DNA of 35,961 nucleotides, taken from positions 1 to 35,961 of the forward strand of contig MIBH01000041.1 in NCBI GenBank assembly GCA_001829455.1, read 5' to 3'. The translations under genes were made by a program, and so were the position numbers. Below the pieces are notes generated by a model. The model was not told the DNA's origin and did not search any database. It was given only the letters and a program-made list of their open reading frames with translations. The stretch is from Spirochaetes bacterium RBG_13_51_14. Its GTDB lineage: Bacteria > Spirochaetota > UBA4802 > UBA5550. Shown here piece after piece: positions 8,134 through 16,558 of this stretch; position 1 is the first letter of the stretch, and each line of letters begins with the position of its first letter.

Positions 8134-8757
8134 TCACAGATAATATTTCTTCTGCTCCCCGACGGTTGAAGTGGGATGCCTGCCGTAATGGTGTCCGGGC
8201 CATATGATCGTATCGTCGGGAAGGGTGAGAATTTTATTCAGTATTGAGTTCATGATATTCTTCTCTGAACCGTCCGCGAGATCGGTGCGGCCCATCCCCT
8301 CGGTGAAGAGCGTATCGCCGGTGAACAGATGCCCGGGCGCGTACAGGCACACGCACCCCTCCGAATGACCCGGAGTGTGAATGACCCTGAGCTGTTCCGA
8401 GCCGAATCGAATGATGTCGCCGTCCCTGATGGTCATTTCCGGCATGGGGGACGTCTTCCCGCCCATGGTCCGCGAAAAGAACCGGGTGGTAAGGCTGCCG
8501 AGCTTGCGGATATCCGCCTCGTGTATGAGGAGCGGCGCGCCGGTCCTCTTCATCCAGTAGTCGTTGCCCGCAGTGTGGTCAAAATGTCCGTGGGTATTGA
8601 TAATATAGGTTATGGTAACGCCATGCCGGTCAACCGCTCCGGCGATGGCATCATGGTCGCCGGCGGGATCGATGAGGACGCCCTCCCTGACATTCTCGTC
8701 CGCCACCAGGTAGCAAAACACGGCCATCGGGGTTACCAGAATCTGCTCTATAATCAT
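8134..8757 (-). CDS. MBL-fold metallo-hydrolase (glyoxalase II-like)
   Basis: The protein is a small metallo-beta-lactamase-fold hydrolase of about 207 residues. Counted from the ATG at 8757, the zinc ligands are visible as THGHFDH (H56, H58, D60, H61), HTPGHSEG (H131), GDTLF (D148) and PGHH (H189). Length and motifs fit the YcbL/glyoxalase II-like group that hydrolyses thioesters such as S-lactoylglutathione, but the substrate is not shown. A longer frame begins with TTG at 8784; the ATG is chosen because AAGGG lies 7 nt upstream. It is the last gene of a three-gene minus-strand run (methyltransferase, GIY-YIG fusion, MBL), 51 bp after the gene before it. Confidence 0.92.
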   Translation of the reverse strand: MIIEQILVTPMAVFCYLVADENVREGVLIDPAGDHDAIAGAVDRHGVTITYIINTHGHFDHTAGNDYWMKRTGAPLLIHEADIRKLGSLTTRFFSRTMGGKTSPMPEMTIRDGDIIRFGSEQLRVIHTPGHSEGCVCLYAPGHLFTGDTLFTEGMGRTDLADGSEKNIMNSILNKILTLPDDTIIWPGHHYGRHPTSTVGEQKKYYL

Positions 8758-8808
8758 TTTTTTACCCTTATCATTCATTTCCAAATGCGTGTGTCTTCAT
8801 GCCCGTAT

Positions 8809-9828
8809 CTATCTCGAGGCCTCGCCATGCCGCCCGGACAGTCGGTGTATCGAAAAGATCATCATGCGCTCGTCAGTCCCCGGCCAAGACCACAGCTTCA
8901 CGGACCGGATCATCTTCTGCGATCTCAGCTCACGATGAAAATCATCGTCGGCCGTCAATCCGCTGCCGCCGACATAAATCAGGGTTTTTCCTCCGACTTC
9001 CCGGTAGTGGCATAAGGCACTGGCCGCCATGGGGTCATACAGGGGCGGCCAGCAGAGAAACAGGGTCCTCTCGGGGTAACGCCCGGCCATTGATTCATCG
9101 CCCTCGTGAACCTGAAACCAGGTATCGTCAAACCACCGGTTTCCGTCATGCCACTCCCAGGGAGGCTCTCCGCCCGGCGGCCGTTTGTCATAGGCGATGA
9201 TATCGGCCCCGGCCGAGACAAGGCACATGGCCCAGTATCCGCTGCCGGCGCCGATTTCGACCAGGGGCGAATACCGCACGATCTCCCTGACAACATCAAT
9301 CGTCGGGATCGAGAAAGCGTAGCGGCTCACGAAGTCGCCTTTTTTTTCGCTCATGAGCCGCGCGAGATCCGCCCGGCCCCGGTGCCCGTCAACGAGCGAG
9401 ATCACGGCCTCAAGGTATGGATTGCGAACTGACCTGTCGGCTTCGCCTGCCAGATACCGGGTTATATCCCGTTCATCGTCGGGGACGCCGCCATCGGGAG
9501 CGAAATCATACGGTTCAATAACAACATCATAGCCGAGTGATTCACGAACAATATCCTCCAGGCCGGCCCGGCCGGCGACGATGACGTCCTTTTTTTTCCT
9601 GTCCATTCCCTGTATGAGCCGCTCGATTTTAAGGGCGGTCCCCCGGGACCCGGCAAGCCGCCAGCACCGGGCGACCCGCACCGGCTTGAAGCTTCTGGTG
9701 AATTTCGATTTAATCGTGCCTTTCCGGTGCTCCGCGTATCTTCGCGCCATGTCATCGGTGAAGCCGGTATAGTACGATCCGTTTTCGCATTCCAGCATAT
9801 AGATGAACCAGCGTTCCGGCTTTTTCAT
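8809..9828 (-). CDS. Fusion of GIY-YIG endonuclease-like domain and SAM methyltransferase-like domain
   Basis: Residues 1-90 are a GIY-YIG domain of the small UPF0213/YhbQ type: FIYMLECENGSYYTGFT, then ARRYAEH with the catalytic-position arginine (R29/R30), KFTRSFKPV, and a conserved glutamate (E69 in ALKIERLIQG). After a linker of about 75 residues, a second domain (about 165-335) looks like a class I methyltransferase: VEIGAGSGYWA at 190-200 (motif I), an aspartate at 214 ending strand 2, and LCWPPLYDP at 258-266 in the place of a motif IV PP-type loop. YhbQ proteins are normally about 100 residues and stand alone. The pairing suggests action on nucleic acid, but no substrate can be assigned. 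AGGA lies 7 nt before the ATG. Confidence 0.85.
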   Translation of the reverse strand: MKKPERWFIYMLECENGSYYTGFTDDMARRYAEHRKGTIKSKFTRSFKPVRVARCWRLAGSRGTALKIERLIQGMDRKKKDVIVAGRAGLEDIVRESLGYDVVIEPYDFAPDGGVPDDERDITRYLAGEADRSVRNPYLEAVISLVDGHRGRADLARLMSEKKGDFVSRYAFSIPTIDVVREIVRYSPLVEIGAGSGYWAMCLVSAGADIIAYDKRPPGGEPPWEWHDGNRWFDDTWFQVHEGDESMAGRYPERTLFLCWPPLYDPMAASALCHYREVGGKTLIYVGGSGLTADDDFHRELRSQKMIRSVKLWSWPGTDERMMIFSIHRLSGRHGEASR

Positions 9829-9878
9829 GTCACTGTCCTGCGCGCACCAGCCCGAAGGGGGCGTGGTCTGGGAGATTA

Positions 9879-10724
9879 TTATTTCTTTTTTCTTGCTGAA
9901 TCGTGCATGCTTTCAAAAAGCCAGCGGGGATACGTCCCGTCCGCGCCGGAGACCTTCTGCGCCAGCAGGAAAATATTGCTTCCCCTGTTCCTCGTCGTCA
10001 GAAGCTGTATGAGGCCCCGGAAGCGCTTGATGGAAAAGGCATCAATGTGTATGGAACCGGTGACTTTCGTGTACAGCCTGACCACGCGGAACCCGAGGCC
10101 CTCGATCAGGCGGCGCAGTTCCCGGGGCGTATATTCCCGGTTATGCCGCCCGTAGGCGCCGTACCCGGAATAATGGTCGTGTATGTTCTCACCCAGAATG
10201 AGCTTCAGAATATTCTCGTAGCGGAGGACATTCGGAGTGGTGATGATAACGTATCCGCCGTCCTTGAGGATACGATTGATCTGGACCAGCGAATGAACCG
10301 GATCCACGGTCAGATGCTCGATGATCTCGCAGAAGAGTACCAGATCGTAGGAATCATTCCGGTACGGAAACACGTCTTTTTCGACGTTGAAATGCTTGAA
10401 TGTGAATGAGTGGCGCTCGTTGTACTTTTCGCTGGTGAGGAGTTCCTTGTTCACGGCATGTCGATCTTTGCCGAAAAAGTTCGCGAAATCAAGCTGACAC
10501 TTCCTGCTTTTTTTAATCAGCAGACTCATGAAATAGGGACTGGATCCCAGCTCCAGGACGCGGCTGTTCTCATCTATATCGCGCGGGAACAGCTCGAGTG
10601 TCTTCAAAAACCGGTCCAGGGAAAAGTTAAGGTATTGGGAGCGTTCACTATCGTCAAAGTGAGGCATCGTGAAGCTGCCCAGGTAATCCATGACCGAATC
10701 AATGTCAGCCTTGCTGTATATCAT
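9879..10724 (-). CDS. Class I SAM-dependent methyltransferase
   Basis: The 281-residue protein has a Methyltransf_23-like core. Motif I is VLELGSSPYF at 56-65, where the usual Gly-x-Gly loop is replaced by Gly-Ser-Ser-Pro; YDLVLFCEIIEHL follows near residue 125, then LKDGGYVIITTPN and a REYTPRELRRLIEGLGF segment. The last two are common in methyltransferases linked to cell-envelope sugars. The substrate is unknown. It precedes the GIY-YIG fusion by 50 bp on the same strand and may be cotranscribed with it. About 150 bp without a gene separate it from the TPR gene upstream. Confidence 0.87.
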   Translation of the reverse strand: MIYSKADIDSVMDYLGSFTMPHFDDSERSQYLNFSLDRFLKTLELFPRDIDENSRVLELGSSPYFMSLLIKKSRKCQLDFANFFGKDRHAVNKELLTSEKYNERHSFTFKHFNVEKDVFPYRNDSYDLVLFCEIIEHLTVDPVHSLVQINRILKDGGYVIITTPNVLRYENILKLILGENIHDHYSGYGAYGRHNREYTPRELRRLIEGLGFRVVRLYTKVTGSIHIDAFSIKRFRGLIQLLTTRNRGSNIFLLAQKVSGADGTYPRWLFESMHDSARKKK

Positions 10725-10878
10725 ATGGCGCGCGTACCCCGGATAACAGGCTCAGGGAAGTTGAACCACAGAACCCGATATTAGCTGTCGAATACAATCA
10801 CTACGGAATTCAGAAGCAAAATTTGCAAGTTATTTTTTTACGAGGCTCAATCACAGAAACATGACCGTCACATCCCGA

Positions 10879-11328
10879 TCAATGATGACGATATCGATCC
10901 TCGATGAGCCCCCTGGCGTGCACGTACAGCTCGCTGCCGCTGATTTCCATCGCTCTGCCGATGAATAGCAGCGCGTTTTTGTAGTCGCCGTTCTTGTATG
11001 CGTACTTGGCCATAAGATACGGGAGACGGTCAAAAGAGGGATCGACGCGAGACGCTTTCTTGAGAATATGCACGGCATCGGAGAATCTCTTCCGGGCGGC
11101 GAACACCCGGGCGAGGGCTATGTAGGCATAAATGAAATTCGGGTTCAGGTCGATGGCACGGCTCAAACAGTTCAGCGCCTTTTCGTGATTACCGTGGCGG
11201 ATCCACCCCACCGCCATGTCATAGCAATCATCGGCCTCTATGTAATCGTAGTGCTTCACTGCGTGTGACTCACGAAGTAGTATGCAATCCCGGCCACTGA
11301 AATCAAGATGGAAATAAAGCCGGCTCAC
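10879..11328 (-). CDS. Small TPR-repeat protein
   Basis: The 149-residue protein contains about three tetratricopeptide repeats from residue 35: AVGWIRHGNHEKALNCLSRAIDLNP, then AYIALARVFAARKRFSDAVHILKKA, then LMAKYAYKNGDYKNALLFIGRAM. TPRs form helical scaffolds for protein contacts. There is no signal peptide. Translation starts at a GTG preceded by AGGTGAT. The gene lies 27 bp after the prodomain-like lipoprotein gene and is probably the last of an operon with it and the secreted subtilase. Its partner is unknown. Confidence 0.85.
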   Translation of the reverse strand: MSRLYFHLDFSGRDCILLRESHAVKHYDYIEADDCYDMAVGWIRHGNHEKALNCLSRAIDLNPNFIYAYIALARVFAARKRFSDAVHILKKASRVDPSFDRLPYLMAKYAYKNGDYKNALLFIGRAMEISGSELYVHARGLIEDRYRHH

Positions 11329-11355
11329 ATCACCTGTTCCAGCGGATAGTGCGGT

Positions 11356-11724
11356 TTATTTATAGCGGTTCCGACCCTGCGTACGGTACCGGTAGTTCGG
11401 TTGAATAAACGACACACCGGGGCAGTCCGCGGCCCTTTTTTTTAATTCATCAAGACCGGGGTCTCTTTTGAATGTGATGAGATGCATATTTTCGGTGATC
11501 GATTTTTTGATAATGACCGGCCCGATCGCGCCGAAACACTCATCTATGGCGCTCTTTTCTATCCCGGCATTCAGCTTTACGATGTATTCTCCGAATACGA
11601 CGGAACCGGCCCCGGCGGGCTCCGATCTTACGGAATCAGACGGGATGAGCCCGCCCCGGCCGTCATCATGATTATCGCACATCAGAAGGAGCGGAAGCAC
11701 TAACATTAAAAAAAAATTTCTCAT
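11356..11724 (-). CDS. Lipoprotein resembling a stand-alone subtilase prodomain (I9-like putative protease inhibitor)
   Basis: The 122-residue protein starts with a short hydrophobic signal ending in LLLMC at residue 16, a loose lipobox. From about residue 45 it reads EYIVKLNAG, then an alternating strand-helix pattern, GLDELKKRAADCPGVSFIQPNYRYR. This mirrors the propeptide of the subtilase encoded just upstream ([11 protein letters not shown] to [11 protein letters not shown]) in order and spacing. Subtilase prodomains act as intramolecular chaperones and tight inhibitors, and free I9-type domains inhibit subtilases, so an inhibitor or folding helper for the neighbouring protease is the best inference. 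It lies 24 bp after the subtilase gene. It has no protease domain of its own. Confidence 0.75.
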   Translation of the reverse strand: MRNFFLMLVLPLLLMCDNHDDGRGGLIPSDSVRSEPAGAGSVVFGEYIVKLNAGIEKSAIDECFGAIGPVIIKKSITENMHLITFKRDPGLDELKKRAADCPGVSFIQPNYRYRTQGRNRYK

Positions 11725-11748
11725 GAGAAATCCCGGAGCCGCGCATAG

Positions 11749-13614
11749 TTATAATTGAATCGCAGCCACGCTTTCCGGCGGCCGGAGGTGGCGGACCGCA
11801 CCGAAGGCGTTTGCCGCCCTTCCGGATGTGGTTTTACCCCTCAAGGACCTGACCGGCTCCCCTCCGCCCGTAACGGCAGCGGCCAGATCGGCATAATCGT
11901 AATCCGGATTGTAGGCTTTCACCAGCGCGGCGACGCCTGCCGCGTACGGTGAAGCCATGGAGGTGCCGTCGTATACCCTGTATTCATCCAGGGTGCCGAT
12001 ATCCAGAGCTTCCAGGTCGAAGTATTCGATTGCCGCGCCCGGATACTGGATCGAGGAATCCGTTTCGAGCTGGAACCCCACGGTGCAGTTAATACTACCG
12101 ATACAGCTCGTGAGATCGTATTTTTGATAGAATTCATTTAAGCCGCTGTAGGAAAAGAGCTGTGTCCCGCTGAAGGGACTGCCCGCCGTACCAGCATAAT
12201 AAGCCCTGAATTCGTCATTCCCCAATTCTGTATAAAACAACGCCACCATCTGCAGGGTTACCAGATCTTCTTCACCGGTAAGACTGAAGGTCTTGTGCAC
12301 CCTGTCATCGATATTATTTTCATATGCGCCTTTTGGAAAACCAGGGGGGTTTACCAGCATATCGATTCCGCTGATCCTTTTATAACTCCATCCGACACCG
12401 GAAGATTCGGTCCAATCGAGCGTGTTACTTCCGGTATGGAAATCCTCAACATATGACGTCAGGTTTCCGGCGAAGGTGCTGATGATGTTGGTCCCCGGCG
12501 CGCCCACGTCGACGCTGGTCTTGCCGTAATTGGAGAAGGTGGCCCGGCTGTAGGCCTGGTCAAGGGCGGCGACGCAGACCAGGTTGTCATGGGTGAAAGA
12601 GCAGGGATATACTTTTATGCCGGAATATCCGAAATTATGCCTGTCGACATCATATCCGCTGTTGCCCGCTGCGACGACCACCAGCACGTTGTGATCATGC
12701 GCATATTGAATGGCGTCGCCCATTACTGAATCGTACACCATTTCGCCGCTCAGGCTCATATTGATGATGTCAGCCCCGTTGTTGGACGCATACATGATTC
12801 CCTCGGCGATATCAGCCGTGTCTCCGGTTCCATCCGAGTCCATGACCCTGACCGCCATGATCCACGTGTCGGTCTTCCAGGCTATCCCGGCCGATCCAGC
12901 GCCATTGCCGCCGGCTGCGGCGATTATGCCCGCCACATGGGTGCCGTGGCCGTTCAAATCCATGGGATCGTTGTCGCCGGTGTCAATGAAATCATACCCG
13001 TGATTGACCGCTCCGCTCCACATCCTGTCTGCCAGATCCTCCTGGTTGTAGTTTACGCCGCTGTCGACAACCGCCACGACGACCTGTTCGGGCGGACCGC
13101 CGGGATAGGTGTTGTCGATCTCGTCCCACGCGGCTTCAGCGTCAAGGTCGCATCCCGCCTTTCCCGGGTTGCTTTTTCTATAGGTTCCGCCCGAAACGGT
13201 CTGTTTTGTATTTTTAAGCGCCCACGATTGGCCGTACGAGGGGTCGCCGGGCGCTACCGCGATTTTATAGATATAATTCGGCTGGGCGTATTCCACCGCC
13301 GGATCGCTGTTGTACTCTTTTACCGCCTCTTCTACGGCTCTGTCCCGATCCAGCCGTACCAGCGACGCCCTGTTTCTGTTCAGCGATTTGATCTTGAAGT
13401 CGCCCATTTTCCGTATCGTGACTTCGGCTGTATTAACGCCCGCTCTGTCCCTGAACTTGACGAGAATCTCACCTTCAACGTAATTTTTGGGCTTTATTCT
13501 TTTTCCGGTAAAAAAGTCCTCCGGGTTCGCCGCGGTAAGAGCAAAAAGTGAACAAATCACGACGGCCGGCACCAGTATTGTCACTGTTATTTTTTTATTG
13601 AATCTGGATTTCAT
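11749..13614 (-). CDS. Secreted subtilisin-like serine protease (S8) with prodomain and an insert
   Basis: The 621-residue protein has a signal peptide (about 1-30), a prodomain (about 47-117, ending YAQPNYIYK) and an S8 catalytic domain. The triad is D184 (AVVDSGVNY), H223 (NGHGTHVAG) and S552 (GTSMASP), with the oxyanion asparagine N318 (AAGNSG). Between the GAPGTNI segment (near 372) and S552 there is an insert of about 160 residues rich in aromatic and beta-prone sequence, with two cysteines at 504 and 510 that could pair; it resembles a jelly-roll or CUB-like accessory domain but was not identified. The ATG is preceded by GGGAG at 7-8 nt. Neighbours 18 bp upstream and 24 bp downstream are lipoproteins, so the protease probably acts outside the cytoplasmic membrane. 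Confidence 0.95.
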
Positions 13615-13632
13615 GATGATTCTCCCACAGTG

Positions 13633-14025
13633 TTATTTTATTTTAAAATTCTGCGCGTCGCTGAAATAGACCCGGTATCCTCCGCCAGCGCGGTTCACGC
13701 CCGGCTCGGTGTTCGCGTCCCAGGTCACTTGTACGGTGCAGCTCGGCACGCAGGCGGTGAGCGTGGCAGTCTGTTCCGTGGACTGGTCGCTCACGCTTTC
13801 ACCGAATCCCTCAACGACCCCGACGCTCGAGTAGGCTTTGACCTTGACGTATATGGCGTCCGCTCCGGCGAAATTATCCTCATTGATCGTAAGATCAGCG
13901 GATGTCGGAGATGGGGACCCGTAAGGGACATCGACCATCTGAACATTGTCGCATGAAAGAATAAATATGGCTGCGCCTGCTATAATGAAGCCGGACAGCA
14001 TCTTTCTCATAATGATCATAATCAT
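13633..14025 (-). CDS. Lipoprotein with fibronectin type III-like segment
   Basis: The start at 14025 is chosen because a perfect AGGAGG lies 9 nt upstream; it gives 130 residues. A signal peptide ends in the lipobox FILSC (Cys25). The mature part is beta-rich and ends in VQVTWDANTEPGVNRAGGG plus YRVYF, which matches the C-terminal strands of FnIII domains. It heads the apparent operon with the subtilase, which follows after 18 bp. The function is unknown; a surface binding or adaptor role is possible. A weak promoter (TTAATT, 17 bp, TACAAT on the minus strand near 14055-14085) may drive the operon. Confidence 0.75.
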   Translation of the reverse strand: MIMIIMRKMLSGFIIAGAAIFILSCDNVQMVDVPYGSPSPTSADLTINEDNFAGADAIYVKVKAYSSVGVVEGFGESVSDQSTEQTATLTACVPSCTVQVTWDANTEPGVNRAGGGYRVYFSDAQNFKIK

Positions 14026-14040
14026 GTGATAAAACCTCCT

Positions 14041-14666
14041 GATATAACAAGTGTATTGTATTGATACAGACGCAATCAATTAAAACATATCCCTGACGAG
14101 ATCGGCTGTATCACTATCCACCATGGCATGGCAAATCCCCTTCGGTATAACCGGATATGCTGATTTTCTAACAATAGAACGTATATGTGTCTAATATTAT
14201 AGTTTATTAAATTGATGATATCGCACAACTATTTTTAAAAAATTTCAACTTTTAAAACAGATGTGGACCCGTATCTTTAATGATAATGAAGTATTTTCAA
14301 ACCGTCCAGCAGTTTTTTTTTCTGATGCATGGTGAGTAACCAAAATTGATCAATTATTAGAGTATGTCCAAAAATATGATCTGTTGGTACTGCCAGATCG
14401 TGAATGTGAAAGAAGGTTAAACCCTATATGCCACATTAAAATAAAGACATATTGAGTAATATGTACAGTAATTTAATTATAAATGCCGATTCTGTTACAT
14501 GGTAGAAAGGCCAACAGTATAAATGAAGGGTCAGAGCAAAATCTCCTGCGTACGGGCAAGAGATCCATATCGTGGTAATAAAAATACCGAACACTCAGAA
14601 ATACTAAAGCCAGTATTATCCCGGGTAATTAATCACCGGTAACGATGTAAAAAATAATTGAACACC
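14041..14666. other. Long intergenic region without a recognisable gene
   Basis: About 620 bp of AT-rich sequence separate the divergent lipoprotein and carboxypeptidase genes. The longest suggestive open stretch is on the plus strand at 14336-14455 (VTKIDQLLEYVQKYDLLVLP and on). It has no start codon and is bounded by stops, so it may be a remnant of a decayed gene. No RNA gene or insertion sequence end was recognised. Confidence 0.4.
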
Positions 14667-14694
14667 ATGACAGATCATCGCATTATGATATAAT
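14667..14694 (+). promoter_or_regulatory. Sigma70-type promoter for the PBP4-like gene
   Basis: ATGACA (14667-14672) and TATAAT (14689-14694) are separated by 16 bp, 28 bp ahead of the GTG start of the carboxypeptidase gene. The -10 box is a perfect consensus and the -35 box matches five of six positions. Confidence 0.6.
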
Positions 14695-14722
14695 CCGAGT
14701 ATCAACGGGTGAGGGTATATCA

Positions 14723-16222
14723 GTGCCGTTACAATTTTTTTTCAAATCGATAGCAATGGCCGCTGCGCCTATCCTGATTGCAGCCGGGTGCGGATTCAGA
14801 CCCGTCGACGTAGATGTCTCATTCGGACCGGGAAAGCCGGCGGATGGCGCTGAAATGGATCTCATCAAAAACATGCCGCCGGACAATATCGGCTTTATTC
14901 TTTACGATCTGGAAAGAAAGAGTGTGGTGAAGATCCACAACCGCTCCCGCGCGTTTATTCCTGCATCCACGACCAAGGTGTTCACCACCGTGGCCGCCAT
15001 GAACGTGCTCGGCCCCGATTACCGCTTCGGTACGCGCATATCCTACCGGGGCTCAATAAGCGGCGGGACATTGAAGGGCGACCTGTACCTGAAGGGCACG
15101 GGCGATCCCCTCCTCACTGTTGCAGACCTGATGGACATGTCTGACGCCATGAAAAAAAAGGGGATCGCGTCCGTATCCGGTCGTTTTTATTACGATGAGA
15201 GCGACCTTGCCAGCACCGTCAGTATCGACGGTGATATGGAACCGGACGTATCATTCAATCCTGGCGTGAGCGCCCTCTCCCTGGACTATAATTCCATCTC
15301 GGCTGAATGGAAACGAGACAGGGAGCGCGGCGCCATGGATATATTCCTCACGCCGAGCCTCCCGATCAACCATGCGGGCCTGTCAGCCGAAAAACTCAGG
15401 GAAAACATTACCTTCGCGTATCAAAACCGCAGCGGAACCGAATCCTGGTTCCTGTCTCCGGATAAGGATACCGATGGGATCGAGCGGCTCCCGGTAAAGA
15501 AACCCGCGCTCTATACCGCATACATGTTCTCCACAATCTGCGGGATGCGCGGCATCCGGCTGCCCCGGCCGGAACCGGGCACGGAGCCCGGATGCGCTCG
15601 CACCATCGCTTATCATGAGAGCAGTGAGCTGACGGATATCGCTGATCTCACCCTCACCTTCAGCATCAACCTGGCGGCAGAACTGATGATGCTCACGACG
15701 GCGAAAAAGATTACCGGCGAAAAGATGAATCTGGCCGATTCGGCAAAGACAATTTCAGCATATTTTTCCGACAGGCTGGAATCCGTGAGCTGGCGGTATT
15801 TTCGAATCATCAACGGATCCGGGCTGACCGCGAAAAACAGGATCACGCCCGAACAGATGGTCGCGGTACTGGCATACGCCGACGCGCAGAACTACAGCGG
15901 CAGAAAGTACCGCTCGTGCCTGCCGGCATCCGGATGGGAATGGTCTCTCATGAATCGGTTGAACGATCCGGAAACGGCCTTTCATGTGTGGGCGAAAACC
16001 GGTTCGATCAACTATGCGCTGGCGCTGGCCGGATACCTGTATACGAAGTCGAGCCGGAGCATGGCCTTCGCCATCTTCGTCAATGACATCGCGAAACGCG
16101 AGCGGTACGACGCCGATCCCGACCGGCGGAGCAGTGCATCCGCTCGCAGGGTAAACACCTGGCTTAAAAACAGCAAAACCGTTATGGACCATATCGTTAC
16201 CGGCTGGATCACCGAGCTATGA
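14723..16222 (+). CDS. dacB: D-alanyl-D-alanine carboxypeptidase/endopeptidase, PBP4 type (peptidase S13)
   Basis: The 499-residue protein has the three serine-penicillin-recognising motifs of low-molecular-mass PBPs: STTK at 82-85 (nucleophile S82), SIN at 314-316 and KTG at 425-427. The long spacing between the first and second motifs is characteristic of S13 enzymes, which carry an inserted domain there. It trims or cleaves peptidoglycan peptides in the periplasm. The N-terminus has a hydrophobic signal ending at Cys23 (LIAAGC), which makes a lipoprotein likely. Translation starts at GTG with GAGG 8 nt upstream. The gene is monocistronic and convergent with the FmdB gene 43 bp on. Confidence 0.93.
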   Translation: MPLQFFFKSIAMAAAPILIAAGCGFRPVDVDVSFGPGKPADGAEMDLIKNMPPDNIGFILYDLERKSVVKIHNRSRAFIPASTTKVFTTVAAMNVLGPDYRFGTRISYRGSISGGTLKGDLYLKGTGDPLLTVADLMDMSDAMKKKGIASVSGRFYYDESDLASTVSIDGDMEPDVSFNPGVSALSLDYNSISAEWKRDRERGAMDIFLTPSLPINHAGLSAEKLRENITFAYQNRSGTESWFLSPDKDTDGIERLPVKKPALYTAYMFSTICGMRGIRLPRPEPGTEPGCARTIAYHESSELTDIADLTLTFSINLAAELMMLTTAKKITGEKMNLADSAKTISAYFSDRLESVSWRYFRIINGSGLTAKNRITPEQMVAVLAYADAQNYSGRKYRSCLPASGWEWSLMNRLNDPETAFHVWAKTGSINYALALAGYLYTKSSRSMAFAIFVNDIAKRERYDADPDRRSSASARRVNTWLKNSKTVMDHIVTGWITEL

Positions 16223-16237
16223 ATTATTATACGATAA

Positions 16238-16252
16238 AGGCCGAACCGGCCT
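16238..16252 (-). terminator. Weak terminator-like hairpin downstream of the FmdB gene
   Basis: A 6-bp GC-rich stem (AGGCCG/CGGCCT) with a 3-nt loop lies in the 43 bp between convergent genes. On the minus strand it is followed by a short TT run. It is weak as an intrinsic terminator. Confidence 0.35.
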
Positions 16253-16265
16253 ACTTGAAGGGGCT

Positions 16266-16469
16266 TCAACCGCTGCCGGCGCTGGAACACCCCGACGCAG
16301 AGGGGCACGCGTCAGCGGATCTGCTGGTGATTGACGCGAAGGTTGATATCATTTTCTTCGTATTCAATGACTGGCAATGGGGACAGGGACCGCCCAGATC
16401 CTCGCCCATGCGGCGTATCTCTGAAAATTTCCCGCCGCATTCGCCGCACCTGAATTCGTATATGGGCAT
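16266..16469 (-). CDS. FmdB-family zinc ribbon protein
   Basis: The 67-residue protein starts MPIYEFRCGECG and has two CxxC pairs (C8/C11 and C29/C32), the single zinc ribbon of the FmdB/CxxC_CXXC_SSSS family, followed by a low-complexity Ser/Ala tail with two cysteines. Members are small cytoplasmic proteins of uncertain role; the original FmdB was proposed to regulate an amidase operon. It lies 89 bp downstream of the acyl-CoA synthetase gene on the same strand and could be cotranscribed. Confidence 0.9.
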   Translation of the reverse strand: MPIYEFRCGECGGKFSEIRRMGEDLGGPCPHCQSLNTKKMISTFASITSRSADACPSASGCSSAGSG

Positions 16470-16558
16470 AAACGAGCCGCCTATTATTAAGTTTATTCTA
16501 AAATACTATATTTTTACCGCGTCGTCAATCATTTTTTATTCGATGATTGATTACTCGT

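Noticed and set aside
8329-9015. 228-codon plus-strand frame
   Set aside because: It lies opposite two genes with clear catalytic motifs (MBL and the GIY-YIG fusion) and its translation is Arg/His/Pro-rich as expected of a shadow frame.
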